Shown: positions 23,641-35,839 of the stretch, one piece after another | Position numbering within the stretch: the first letter of the stretch is position 1 | Layout: each line of letters opens with the position of its first letter | NCBI GenBank assembly: GCA_950295325.1 | Contig: OX485803.1 | Span: 76,213,554-76,277,553, forward strand | DNA: 64,000 bases | Reading direction: 5' to 3' | Origin: Polytrichum commune | Taxonomy: Eukaryota; Streptophyta; Polytrichopsida; Polytrichales; Polytrichaceae | Notes under the pieces: model-generated | Told to the model about the DNA's origin: nothing | Database searches by the model: none | What the model saw: the letters and a program-made list of their open reading frames with translations, nothing else | Translations under genes and position numbers: made by a program

Positions 23641-24750
23641 CAAGGGTAGGAAATGGGGAGATTGATGAAACAATTCAATGAGTTGTGGTCGGCCAAAAAT
23701 TGTACAATGATTGGACATACATTACATTACATGCCAAGATCAAGGATAGTGCATCCATTATGGGTTTTTCAAGAAGAGATTATGAGTTCATGCCTCTTTT
23801 ATGCCAACACAACATGAAAATTGCTATAGGTAGGAGACAAATGAAGACTTGGATTGGGCGATCACCTCCTGCTAGCCATCATTGTAGGGCCACGGACCTA
23901 GAAGGAACACAACCTAAGGTGAGGGAGGGGCCAGGAAGGAAGGGTTGGTAAACGGTAGCTAATTAAGTAGGATATGTACTTCAGGACAGTTCGTAAGCCT
24001 TAATTTTATGAATAAAGGTTTTTTAATTTATTTAAGCTGCCAAATGTGCCGAGGTATGGACAAATGGAATTTCTGATTGTCCATTTAAGTAAACCACATT
24101 AGGCAGCTAAGGAGTTAGCCACTCAACTTTGGTATATCATGAATTTGCTTTATCATGATTGGATTGAACACACCTATAACACATGACAAAGGATTTAAAG
24201 TATGTGCTTCAAAAAATCGCCAATAGATCACACCTTACTCGATGTTAAGATCATATTTGCTTACCATCTTATTTGCTTAAGATCTTAACATCTTACCCAA
24301 ATGATATTGTGCGCTTGAGATTAGGTTATTACAAGTACTTGATTTGAGAAAATGACAAAATGACAAAACATTATCTAGATCCATAGCAGTGTTTTGTGGG
24401 ACTAGCAATATTCCACGTGATATTCTTGAATATTCTCCACAATCATTTCCACATAACATTGTTATGGATCTTAATAATGTTATGGAACCACTTAACATAC
24501 ACATACCTTAGACATCATGAAGTTCTAGTTCTCCACGGTATAGTAGCCATGTAATTCCATCCATCAAAGATGCAGAGGCTCACGGATGACTTGGACCCCA
24601 CTAGACTCATTGGGGTCTCCGATGCGATGTTGTAGTCAAATGGTCTTAAAGTATAATATTGCATGCAACATAATAGTTCACTGCATTTTCACATTTTCAA
24701 TTATGCGATGAATGAGTTTTCATAACATCATGAAGCTCTCTATTGTTTAT
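23641..24750. other. Intergenic DNA, no recognisable gene
   Basis: An 88-codon plus-strand frame at 23,685-23,951 follows the transposase remnant and could be part of the same dead element, but it carries no motif I recognise. The rest is AT-rich. Confidence 0.35.
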
Positions 24751-24965
24751 GGTATGTAATGTCACTTACTATTGGGAGTTACGTTGTGCTATAACATTTT
24801 ACTATAGGTTTCATTTTTTTATCAATATAAGTCAAATTGGTTGTTTGAACGTTATAAAACATTAACATCTTTACTTGGTAAAATTTTACACTAACAAATG
24901 TTAAAATGTTATAGGTATGTGTAACTCCAAATAGTAAGTGACACTAAATATCATAACCAGTGTAA
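24751..24965. mobile_element. MITE related to the CTACAC-ended family
   Basis: Inverted arms GTCACTTACTATTGGGAGTT (left) and AACTCCAAATAGTAAGTGAC (right) enclose about 110 bp, and ATAACATTTTA/TAAAATGTTAT extends the match inward. The right outer part, ACTAAATATCATAACCAGTG, matches the outer TIR of the copies at 20,915 and 30,171. The left outer end is eroded. Confidence 0.65.
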
Positions 24966-27149
24966 TGCTCCAGAATATTGACTAAGTTACGTAAATACAT
25001 CCAATGTGGATGAAGGGTTGAGAAGAATATAAAACAAACTCTCTATAAGTTGAGCTTTGATTCAATCTATCCCATTGGACAAGATCGAGGTCTTTGATGC
25101 CATTTCTAGAGTCAAATAGTCTTTAAAATGAATGTTTTTATGTCATAAAATAATTCACTACATTCCAATTGATTAGTTTACACAATCACCATGAAGTTCT
25201 AGCCACCCCACATCGTCAATGAAGTTGTACTAAATTCCCTTGTGGTAAAATGTACCTATAAGTTCAATTTGAGGAATATGGGTTTTTGCTACACAAATTT
25301 GAGATCTTTGATGCCAATTCTGTAGGATTGAATGAACTTAGAATATTAGGTAGCTTCCAACTTCTAAATAACAAAGCAATCTTGAATTATAGTATTGTGA
25401 CCATTTGTGCAAAAGATAAGTTATCCAATTGAATGTGGGAAAGTGTTATGGAGGATTCATTGTGGCATGTGCATTAAGTTGAAACCCATATAAGTTCCTC
25501 ATGATTGTGATCTCCACCTACCAATTGTTGCTTCCTTTTTGCTAGTGTCAACCTACAATCATGGGTTGCCCACGACTGTAAATATATAATATTAATAATG
25601 AATGTCATTTATGGTCCATCCATGGGGCTCCCAAAATTATGAAAGGAATTTGCAAATTAAGCCCATGTCATTGCGCTTCTCATTGGATATGTCAAATGAA
25701 AGCCCAACCCGTGAAAGAATGTGACCAATCTATCTTATTATAACATGTGTTTATTTATTAATTACCTTTGTTGTCTCTAATTCCAAATAGACACTACTAT
25801 ATGTAAGACAAGAGGACTCTAATTCCAACTAGACGCTACTACCGGTATATGTAAGGCTAGAGAACTCCACTCCTGAAGATCTAATAATTCTAAAAGGTAA
25901 ATGAGAATTACCCACTAGTTAGGACTATAGTGTTACATGATGTTCTCACCTCATAAGAAACAATCATTAGTTAAGAGCACTTAACTCACCCCAAAGGCAT
26001 GGAAGGAGAGCCGATTAACTATATGCTTGAGGACTAGTTGAGGGAAGCTTCAACTCTTAGTTCTAATAAGTATATAAGGCTCAAGGTTGGGTGGATCATG
26101 CCTTTAATTTATTTTTTTTGTCTTTTTTGGAAATACGTTACACTTATTTAGGAGGAACTTCTAACATATTAGAGTAATGCCAATGGAGATCCTTACTAGC
26201 CCAACACCCTCAGCACATGTGGAAGTATGCTTATTTTTATCAAGGCTATACCTACGAGTATTTGGTTATTCTTTGATTGTGTTGACCAGATTGTAAAATT
26301 TTGGATGCCCAAGTGAACGAACAACCCATGGTTTAGAATGCATTGAATGCATCACGGTGACATGTTAGGACAATTCACCCTATAAACTCACAATACGTAG
26401 CTTGGACTTAACATTTACAGGCCTCGAGAGTGAAGCATTTTTCTACAATGTATGAAATAACAATTTAAAAAGTTTCTTGAAAATAATCACAACAAAGAAC
26501 TTGCAAAGCACCATTGAAGGATCAAATCCATACGATTATAGTCACAAAGCACAACATAAAAAACATTAATGGTCAAGGACAAGGCTACCTTCAAGAATGT
26601 AAGGGCAACTTTTTTTTGAAGCCATGTAGGGTGGGCAACATTTTGTGGTCAAGTTTTGGAAAATTTTGTTTGGGGGTTGCTCAAAGGTGGCAGGTGGCAG
26701 CCTCCGGCCCTAATCCTATCAAGAGACCCCTTCCCCCAAAAGCTTTTACATAAGGGAAGGGTTAACGTACGCCGTTTTGGTGTGGTAAAGGTACATTTGG
26801 TACTCCTCTTGGAGACCTCACAAATTACAATGGACAACATTGGATGCTACCGTTGCAATTTGATCCACCACTTTCTAGCATGTAGAAGACAAAAGAATAA
26901 TTGTGACAATGTGTACCAATTTCAAGGGTGGAGTAAAGTGTGTGCACAACGTTGATTTGGACGATATCATCACCCTTTGTGCATGTCATACTAGGTGTAC
27001 ATTGATTATTTTTGGCCTAAAAATGTCACATTTCACCATGTTGATAGTCAGAATCTCTTCATAGATAATGTGGAAATTAAACAAGCCAGAAATACGCCCA
27101 AGACATGAATGTACAATATTTGGACATATCAAGGCTTGTAGACTTGGTA
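24966..27149. other. Intergenic DNA with a possible zinc-knuckle fragment near 26,860
   Basis: At about 26,656-26,955 the plus strand encodes IGCYRCNLIHHFLACRR, which resembles a degraded CCHC zinc knuckle of the retroelement Gag/DUF4283 kind (the last spacer is one residue short). Nothing else in this stretch was recognised. Confidence 0.3.
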
Positions 27150-27495
27150 CTCGGGGGGGGGGGGGTAGTCATTGGTTGGAGTAGCAATATACGTGCGAAC
27201 AAATGATAGGGTATTTTAAAAACATGGGGGCAAAATTTTATAAATGGACTTAAGAGTAATATAGGGTATCAAAAATGACACTGGACATCTTTAAAGTACT
27301 ATAGGGTATGGAATAATAGGTAATTTGGAATTATAAGTAATGCAAGCCATTTTTCTATTAACCCAAAGTAGAAATTTACATAATGATAGCATGTGAAAAA
27401 AAAAAAAGAATTGAAAGTAATACCCCCCTATAAAATAGTGGTTGTTCGCACCTATATCCTTAACTTTTTAACACACTGCCCCCCCCCCCCCCGAG
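27150..27495. mobile_element. 346-bp G-run TIR element with 8-bp TSD
   Basis: The left end is CTC plus fourteen G; the right end is a C-run followed by GAG. Perfect 8-bp direct repeats ACTTGGTA flank it at 27,142-27,149 and 27,496-27,503. Inside, ATAGGGT motifs recur near 27,209, 27,263 and 27,302, and ACGTGCGAACAA near the left end is answered by TTGTTCGCACCT near the right, so a looser inverted repeat extends about 60 bp. It has no coding capacity, so it is a non-autonomous relative of the element at 6,972. Confidence 0.85.
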
Positions 27496-27503
27496 ACTTG
27501 GTA

Positions 27504-30062
27504 TTGAGAACTCATTCAAGAGGAACAAATATGTGTAAAAACATTCATAACATCTACTAAGTGAGAGGATGAACACATTGATCACCATGTAAAGCATGTG
27601 GAATACTATTTTTTAAATACCTTAACACCAAAATTAGGGCTAAGAAACCAAAGCAATGAACCTGATTTATTTTATTGAATAAACATACAATTAAAAACAT
27701 AATCATGTGGAATGAATGTGGAGCACTCTTGTTACGAAAATGTTGTATTAGTCACCTCTTTTGGTGACACTTGGAGCACTCTTCAATTCAAAGGTGACAT
27801 GTTATGTTTACACTCGCTTAGATGTTGACAAGGCAAGGATATCCATCACATGTATTATTTTCACATATTTGGTGCACTACATTGTTGTAGGGGTATGTAA
27901 TGTCACATACACATATACGTGAAGGATTACACCAAATTGTCTTCAACTCTAATATGTGCACCATGTTCAATTTTGGGTCATTAATTGGGGAGATACCATT
28001 AATATTTAGAAGTTAATTCCAAGTGGGAACTTGAGGGGAGGACTAACATGGGCGATTCATCCTTTGTGTATTTTATCCTTATTGGGTAGAGGTAAAATCC
28101 TAGCAAAGGTATAGTGCTAAATTGGAGGTGAATATGTTCATGAAATTGTTAAAGATACATCATTCTCGAGAGTGGAGGCAAATTGTCAGTCGATATCTTT
28201 GATAATGGAGGGCAACTCATCCTTTGTGTATTCAGTGGTGAGGCATTGTATAGAATTTTTGTGCATCACGTACAATGGAGGGGTATATGTTTAGGAGCTA
28301 TTTACTCCAGTCCATGAATTAAAGGATCCCTATACTTACAAAATTATCTAAAATGACCTAGTTGGTTGCACTCTATTGTTACTTATATTTCTTATGCCAA
28401 TGCAATTTATTATAGTCTATACTCTTTTTAAGTAATAAAAAGTAATCGATGTTCATAGATACCATTACATACATACAAAATCCTTGCTCATACATACTAT
28501 TGCAAACATGATTCCATGCAAGCCATTGCAACAAACTTGTGCTTGAGGATCATATAACAAAACATAACAACACGTTTTCTGCAAACATCAAATGCATCTT
28601 TCATCCATCCAATGTGCAACATGCTTACAAACGTATCATATTAAACATAAACTCTATGATCCTAAAATTTAACCTCTAATGGCCAACATTCTATACTTAA
28701 GTATTTTACTTGTAATGGGATTGTTTGCTTTTAATGGACCCTTTAATATTTGGAATGTCTTTATCATTTTGATTTCAAATGAATCTAATCCTCCATATAT
28801 TATGTCGTGCATTGCTTGTAAAATGCACTAAGTGTCCCACCGAAATGTGTATCCTATCCTTATAAGGCAAAGGAAAATTCATAGTAAGGGAAAAGTTTAG
28901 AAGTGAATATTTTATGGTTACGCTGAAGATACATCATGCTCAAGAGTGGAGATGAATTGTTAGTCAATACATTTGAGGATACAACCATGAGCATTTCATT
29001 TGTTAACTTGGACAAGTAAGTTGAGTTCTAACTTCTTGGTTGTTTCATTTGCTTTTGCAACCGTGAGCATTGCTTTTGCATACTAATGTTGGCACACAAA
29101 ATGATATCCCTCAAGACAACACCAACCCATATTGGATCTTGAGTTGTGTTTGTGATATCATAATATGCACATGCCTAGACAAAGCTCCGTCTATACATTA
29201 TATACATAATTAAAAAAAAAAAAAAACCAATGTTGGGTCGAGAGAATATGCTTTAGAGATACACATGGCACTTGGCTACAAATCTTTTGGATTCTTTCAA
29301 ATGTTCCAGGTCATATCGACAATAAACTACATCAATTAACATGTTTAAATCACCTATCAACTTAACTTTTTTCCTCTTCACTATTCAACTTCACTAGATT
29401 CAGTTGCATGCATAACCCCATTTTTCATATCAAATAATGAAATTTCAGCCTCATTACTATTTCCAAACATCAAGTGATGATTTTGGACGCATTAAATATA
29501 AATCCAATCATTATTCACTATTTTAGGACATTAACTCTACCATCTAGCACAAAAATATACAAGCACAATATATTTTCTTGCCATACTTTGCAACAATCAA
29601 AACTAATCCAATACTACTCAGTCTTTCCTCTCTCCTTTCTTTCCCTTCTTCTCTCATTGTACAAAGTATCTAGTGTCTTCCTTCAAAATGGTTCTTTTTT
29701 AAACTCCTCCAACACTTTCCAACTAAAACTATTAACTAGACCGAAGTTTTCTCCTCTGGAACCCATGTGGGAGTTTCTTCGAGTGGCCGCATTAATTGTT
29801 CGGCATCAATTTCAATTTTCCATGTTCACACTTGTAGATTAGTTTGACTTATTTCCATTTAGAATGGTCTCCGCCAATTTTTCATGCAAACCTTCTACTT
29901 GTTTACTTGATGTTTAATCTAAGAGGTATAGTATTTAACTTAATGAAAATTAAGATTTTAAAGAAAATAAAGCCAAATCAAATCTAATGATTTTTTTAAC
30001 AAATTGGAAAATAAATGTAGCAACATGTTTAAAAAATTGTGAATTTCACCTTGATAGCAAAA
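27504..30062. other. Gene-poor DNA with a diverged direct repeat
   Basis: About 170 bp at 28,060-28,230 is repeated, diverged, at 28,845-29,005; shared landmarks are AAGATACATCATNCTC, AGAGTGGAG and TGTCAGTCGATA/TGTTAGTCAATA. A 122-codon frame at 29,474-29,842 has no motif and lies in low-complexity DNA, so I do not call it a gene. Confidence 0.4.
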
Positions 30063-30135
30063 TTGTTGGGATAAGGTTGGCTAAGTAATGCAATGCACCA
30101 TGCTACCAATCCAGGTTCAAATTATGTTGGGCTCG
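30063..30135 (+). repeat. Possible tRNA-derived SINE head
   Basis: TGGCTAAGTAATG at about 30,078 resembles a pol III A box and GGTTCAAATTA at about 30,113 resembles a B box, with SINE-like spacing. The rest does not fold convincingly as a tRNA, and the 3' boundary is unknown. Confidence 0.25.
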
Positions 30136-30170
30136 TTGAATTGAATTGTGGGGCATGTGATTTGGTATTG

Positions 30171-30485
30171 CTACACTAAATATGATATTTAGTGTTTGAT
30201 ACACTAAATACAAATGCATACACTAAATGTCAATAACCCTATGAAAGTAAGGAACATTAAATGTAAACTCAAACACTAAATACCAACTATAGTAATATGT
30301 GGAAGTTACATGTTTGAATTTAGTGCTAGTAAGGATATGAATAATAATAATAAAAGGAGAGTTCCAAAACATTTCTAGCATATCTTCTAGCACTAATTGT
30401 CAAGGAATTGAAAATTAGTGTTGAGCAGGGTAGGGTGGTAACAAAATTAAATATAAATAAAGGCTAAATATCATATTTAGTGTAG
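30171..30485. mobile_element. MITE with 22-bp perfect CTACACTAAATA ends (315 bp)
   Basis: The first 22 bp (CTACACTAAATATGATATTT plus AG) are a perfect inverted match to the last 22 bp. Each end is itself nearly palindromic (CACTAAATAT / ATATTTAGTG). CACTAAAT/ATTTAGTG and ATTAGTG motifs recur internally. No convincing target duplication is seen. The right third, including ATTAGTGTTGAGCA, is shared with the copy at 62,495. Confidence 0.8.
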
Positions 30486-32192
30486 TGAGTAAGCAAGAAA
30501 AATAAGTCAATCTCCCACCTACCCCTACTGTGACAAGGTAAAACCTTGGTTTTCACCACAACCTTCTCATTTTTGTCTAATACCCTTTTTAATCACACAC
30601 TCCGTATTTTTAGCTTCTTAAAAATACTAACATTCTAGACTAGACTAATTATATATTTTTACATTGTGCATACATAAACAATGCAACACCACATTTGAGC
30701 ATGCATGCCACCCACACTTGACCTCACCGTCCAGATGATCGAATACACAATCATGCATGATAGATTCCTCGACCAAGCCATCAAAACAAAACATGATAAA
30801 TACGATCTCTTGATAATTAAGTAACACAAGGATGGGCTCAATTTCCACACAAAGCGCTCTAAAAGTACAACAAGATGCTACATCTTCCTACTTTACAAAA
30901 GGAAGGTCACAAAAGAAATGAAAGTCTCTTTGTAGACGTTGTTGGTGCTATGTCACGTGCTGCATTTAATGAGTGCCCTTGGTATCCATAAAGAATGTCA
31001 ACATGGCGCATGATAGTCAAAGATTCCAAACTCTACGTGCAAAAATCATGACAACTTTTGGGTAGAAAATCCCCGCTTCTTGACACCACTATATATGTAG
31101 CTCTATTTGATCCATTCCGTGTGGTAAGTTACTACACAACAATCTATTATGGGTGGGGGTTGGAGCTTGGTACCTATGGAAACTCAACCCGGTGTGGATA
31201 AAGGAGCTCTACTAGAAATAGAGCTCCTATAAGTTGAGGGTTGTATTGCCAATTGAGTTTCTCTACATTCATTTGGGGTTTGTGATACGATTTATAAAGT
31301 AAAAAACAATTACAATGAAAGTTTTCATGTTAAAGAGTAGACTTTTACATTTTCTCCTTCCCAAGGAGGTACGTAGACATCATGAAGTTCTAAAAACACT
31401 TAGAATACTTCCTACCAACCAAATATTGCATCATATTTTAATTGTATTGGTGACACTAGTAGAAAACATGGCGAAAAAAAACCTGTAGTTGTTTTCCCAT
31501 TGCGGTTCTTTTGACCACTGTTTTCTCACATGGTCCACCAAACGCCAAATCGAGTTACACTTGACATTTCCGTTGACTGCCAAGTGGAAATACACATTTC
31601 TTTCATGTGCGTTCGGAGTGGCCATGGCTTGCATGATGTTCACAACTACATACATGTATATTTTGCTCTCGTTAAATTCCTTTAGTGATATTGAAGAAGT
31701 AATTCGAAGCAAATGTTGTTAATATATGAAATTCATTCTCATATGAATGGAGTTGTTGCAATTCCCACTGTACTGCTCTTTCATCGTTCTTAAGTGCATG
31801 CGATTTATTGTGTAAAGCTAGCTAGCGTGCAAAAAGCAAACATAAAGACTTTTTCATACAAAACACTCAATTTTTTTCGTGAGGTTCCCTACGCCCTCAA
31901 AAATTCACAAGAGGATGCCAACATCCATCCATAGGTTTCTCTATCTCTTTATATTCATGTTGAATTTGAAGAAAAGTGGTGTTTTGTTTAGAATCTTTCG
32001 AAGAGGCTCATTCCTAAACCCATCTCACCCTTCACAAATTCCCAACATAGAGAGGAATGAGCTTAATAACCTTGGGTTATGAAGATAGTTCCTACGCATA
32101 CAAGTTTAAGGAGATTGAAACTCGGTACTTAAGTGAATTTAATACACATATTGGGTGAAATTTAAAGCGAAAGAAACCATGATGGAGTAGTA
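30486..32192. other. Intergenic DNA, no recognisable gene
   Basis: The overlapping frames at 31,431-31,722 on both strands cannot both be real and have no known motif. CACTAGTAGAAAA at 31,454 looks like a CACTA-type transposon end but has no partner end in range. Nothing else was recognised. Confidence 0.35.
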
Positions 32193-32532
32193 CACTAATG
32201 ATCCCAAACAGTGCGGGAGGGGGCTAACACTACATGTGGAAACTTAGTGAAGATGATACTAAATTTCTTCACGCTATGAAATGAGTGCCACCAAACTATA
32301 TAGAAAGCACTATTCATTGAAAGTGCTATTCATAGCAACATTAAAACTGAAAGTACCGACACTAAATGTTTTTGACATATTGATACTAAAAACACACACA
32401 CATACATTGGGATAGTCAGTGTTGGAGGTGCTCATCAGTAAACTGAAAGTACCGACACTAAATATTTTTTACACATTGATACTAAAAACACACACACATT
32501 GGGATAATCAGTGTTGGAGGTGCTCATCAGTG
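32193..32532. repeat. Two 96-bp tandem copies inside a possible MITE
   Basis: 32,345-32,440 is repeated almost exactly at 32,441-32,531 (AACTGAAAGTACCGACACT at the start, GGAGGTGCTCATCAGT at the end), with CA-repeat length differences. The block is bounded by CACTAATGATC on the left and GCTCATCAGTG on the right, which could be eroded inverted ends. Confidence 0.65.
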
Positions 32533-32991
32533 ATTATTATGGTCCAAGTAGACACAAGCAAATAGGTAGGTCCCAACTCTTCAGCCAATCAAAGGATGTG
32601 GGTGGAAACGAGGTCCATTGGTAACGTTGGATGTGAATTTAAGTTCCCAAAATGGCCACGTCTTCACTGATACATCATCGTCTTCTCCGAGAGATGGCAT
32701 CTTCATTAGATGGCATCCTGTAGGTAGAGTGCGATGTGTGACCTCTGGAGCTCTGGCGCTCTGCGCTTACAAAGGAAGGTCAAGAATCTTGGGTGACTCT
32801 CACCACACTTCATCGAATATGGAGTCTCTTCAGTCTAACCTGAGGTAGGTTCTTTGAGTGCCGCGAGAGAGCAAGAAGCGTCTGTATGACGAGCAACACG
32901 ACTTCAGAGTTTTAAAACAATAGTTTCTGGATATGGCACGTGAAGAAGGTGGAAGGAGGGGATTTGGGGACACTAGGGGTGTGGGGCACTG
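32533..32991 (+). other. GC-richer DNA with promoter-like CCAAT motifs
   Basis: CAGCCAATCAAAGG at about 32,581 and a short GC-richer open frame (32,618-32,848) ending at a possible donor (CTGAG before GTAGGT) suggest a relic first exon. The frame has no recognised motif. Confidence 0.25.
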
Positions 32992-33215
32992 CTCGGGAAG
33001 AACCGGCGGTTAGTTGCAAATGATGTAACCGGTTGAGTTTGAGGAATAACCGGTTGAAGTTGGAGACTTCAGGAGAATTACTGATTGTTTTAGGGGAATC
33101 TATAGAAGAATATACCTCAAATGAATAAAGCAAAATTGGAAGATGTCCACATGTAACCAGTTGGCTTTAGAATCACTAGGACCTTGACCGACTACCATGC
33201 CCAAATACTAACTTC
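32992..33215 (+). repeat. CCGGTT-rich dispersed repeat, copy 2
   Basis: The copy starts AAGAACCGGCGGTTAGTTGC and passes through GGTTGAGTTTGAGGAATAAC and ACTTCAGGAGAATTA, as in the copy at 39,386. Its distal part was duplicated together with the GC-rich DNA that follows. Confidence 0.7.
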
Positions 33216-33655
33216 CCGGGCACTGGTGCGGGGATGCGGCAGTAGCCAACTGTGGGTCGCGGGCCTAGTTCATTGCAAGGTGACAATGGTCGCGTGCACA
33301 TGGCACTGGAGTGTTCCGCCATCTGCCTGGCGGAGGTCCAAGTGGTCCCCCGCGGTTGAAGTTGGAGACTTCATGAGAATCACCGATTGGTTTAGAGGAA
33401 TCTATAGAAGAATATGCCTCAAATGAATAAAGAAAAATCAAAAGATGTCCACATGTAACCGGCTAGCTTTGGAATCACTAGGATCTTGACCGACTATGCC
33501 CAAAGATCAACTTTCCGGGCACTGGTGCGGGGATGCGGCAGTAGCCAACTGTGGGTCGCGGACCTAGCTCATTGCAAGGTGACAATGGTCGCACGCACAT
33601 GGCATTGGAGTGTTCCGCCATCCACCTGGCGGAGGTCCAAGTGGTCCCCCGCGGT
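33050..33655 (+). repeat. Tandem duplication, two units of about 300 bp
   Basis: Unit 1 (about 33,050-33,352) and unit 2 (about 33,353-33,655) share GAAGTTGGAGACTTCA at the start and GGAGGTCCAAGTGGTCCCC at the end and are about 90 percent alike by eye. Each joins the tail of a CCGGTT repeat to a GC-rich segment (GGGGATGCGGCAGTAGCC). Their frames read alike, but no domain is recognised. Confidence 0.85.
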
Positions 33656-34164
33656 TGGTCAACAGGGGCGCGTTCACACTGGCGGTGCCCTGGCTTCTCG
33701 GCCGGGCGGATAGGATGCGCCTTGCTGTGCCCGTCTCTACCTCCCCACCGTCTTCTTCACTTACCTCCTCCGGGTAATATTTGCAAGTGAAACTTTCTCA
33801 AGCAATTTGTGGAGCAACCCAATAAAAAAATTGCCTAGCGGAGGGCGGCGAACCCGTGGCTTGCGGGCTACAACAGAGGCTCCGCTTCACCACCCTTGTT
33901 GGTGGAGGGAGGACGTCCTGCACAAAGCAAGGATGAGATTCACTCACTCTGCCAGGCAGAACGGTTGATACCTGCTCATGTGCGCGGTACTAATACTGAT
34001 GTAACTAACTAGGGACGATCTCCAGGAAGAGAGCCACTAGAAACCTTGGTGCACCCATAGCAACACTCTTGGGGCTAATTTCCAAGGATACATGGGCGAG
34101 AAACCCCATTTTTTTTTTTGCAAACTCAAGTCACAGTGGGAAGCACCCCACATGAGATATACGC

Positions 34165-35077
34165 ATGGAAGAGGCAGTAGGGGTGGAAAATTCGAACATG
34201 AGCTCAGATTTTGGAAATGAACCACTCAAAGGAGAAGCTGGAGAGTGCCTTCCTGAAGGCTATTATTGCAATGCCAACGGCTGCCTCCTGGGACCGGGTC
34301 CTACACTTAGATCTCTAGATCTGTGTGTGCTTAAAGCTAAGATTCAATTTGTCTGGTTTGGTCACCTTCTAATTGCAACCTTCATTGGGCCTAAACCTAA
34401 GCTTGGAATCTTGCAGCCATGGTTGGAAGCTCTCAATTCTGAAACTAAGCAAGGTAGGGTTTCCTTCAATCATGAAGTTGGGGCACATATTCTTCTATCT
34501 CAAGTGTGACAATCAAGAGACAACCAAACAAATGCTAATAATGCAAACTCCTTTCCACAACGATTATGGTTCTTGTGTATTCCATCCTTGGGTACCAACC
34601 TTTGATGCTGACAACCCCTTGGGACTTCAACTCCCCACACGGAGAACTAACAAACGCCTTCCTCTAGAACACCTTCAATTAGCTCATGTGGTAGCACCTG
34701 AAGTTGGTGACGTTCTAGGTTGCGACCCAAACGATGCTACTTTTAAGCACCCCAAATTCTATGTTTCTCCAATGTTGAGAAAGGGTGTCAGAGCTACAAA
34801 GTTCAAATCAACTACATTAACACCAGAGTTTCTTCCAAAGCCATTATTTAATTACGACTCCTTTATGATCATGTGTTGCTTCTGTTTGTCAACAAAGCAC
34901 CTGATCAAAGGATGCAGAGAAATTCCAACAAAAGGTACGGCTCACGTGTTTTCTGCAAGACCACACCCTGGATCTGGTCTCGGCCACTATACTCTTCACG
35001 AGGCCAAGTCACATGGACTCCAGACCTCTAAGGTAGAAATACCCAAACTTGTTAGCCACCCTTTACCCGTGCACTAG
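34165..35077 (+). pseudogene. DUF4283 / zinc-knuckle protein fragment of retroelement type
   Basis: The first part (34,165 to about 34,490) includes LLIATFIGPKPKLGILQPWL. A one-base frameshift near 34,490 moves the reading to the frame of 34,373-35,077, which continues with VFHPWVPTFDADNPLGLQLP, LPLEHLQLA and a CX2CX4HX4C zinc knuckle (Cys168, Cys171, His176, Cys181 of that frame, about 34,874-34,915). This order matches plant DUF4283 proteins, usually encoded upstream of the reverse transcriptase in LINE-type elements. No reverse transcriptase follows, so it is an isolated fragment or a domesticated relic. The frameshift argues against a working gene unless an intron corrects it. Confidence 0.6.
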
Positions 35078-35482
35078 ACTGCCGTCATAATAGTGAAGTG
35101 CTATTTCTGAAACCGATCATGCGAGGCGGTAAGTTCAATGCGTGCACACTTAGTGTAGCCAATGGGAGTCAAGTTTGATGTACTCATGAGTTAACCGGTT
35201 TAGGTGATGTTTTGTATGAAAATGCAGATTACCGTGTTCAGTGTAGGGAGAATCTAGTGAACGAGTAGGAAATTTGACAACTTTCCACTTTGAAAAATTG
35301 TAGAATTTTTTGTATAGGGTAAAAAAATATGAAACAACTTGCATTCTTCATGAATCCTTCTCGTCTATCTTGGAAAATTATCTCATGACTGTAAGACCAT
35401 ATCTTCAATGCGAATCACCTTATTTTCACCTTAGTCTCTCGCAATGGTGAGCCCTCGTCCAACGTTAACCCACAGGTACCCA

Positions 35483-35513
<31 letters not shown>

Positions 35514-35839
35514 GCACATGAAAATTGGATTCCTAGCCCACCTACTGCAGGAAAGATCTCTAAGTTTGTGGATCGATTCTTTTCAGCTTCTGGGCCTAGG
35601 ATCGAAGATACCAGAGATGTAGACAGACCTATTTTGGTAACACGAAGATGATCAAAAGGGAAGGCTTGAGTGGAGGTGATTTCATTCAAAGGATGCCGGT
35701 ACTGTATTCCACGAAACAAGCACGTGCAGTCAAATGGTGAAGATTCTGGATCCATTCTCCAAATGGACGATCAGGTACTTAAGGCCAGAAATTTACAAGC
35801 AGGTACTTCAGAAAAGACAGGGGAGCCTCTAGACAATAA
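35078..35839. other. Intergenic DNA with a CAGA microsatellite
   Basis: A run of about eight ACAG units lies at 35,483-35,514. Frames across it on both strands have no motif. Nothing else was recognised. Confidence 0.4.

Noticed and set aside
23227-23718. 163-residue minus-strand open frame
   Set aside because: It is antisense to the transposase remnant and is Phe/Leu/Ser-rich because it mirrors the A-rich Lys/Glu-coding tail.
31454-31480. CACTAGTAGAAAA as a CACTA (En/Spm) transposon end
   Set aside because: I found no inverted partner end or 3-bp duplication in the surrounding DNA.
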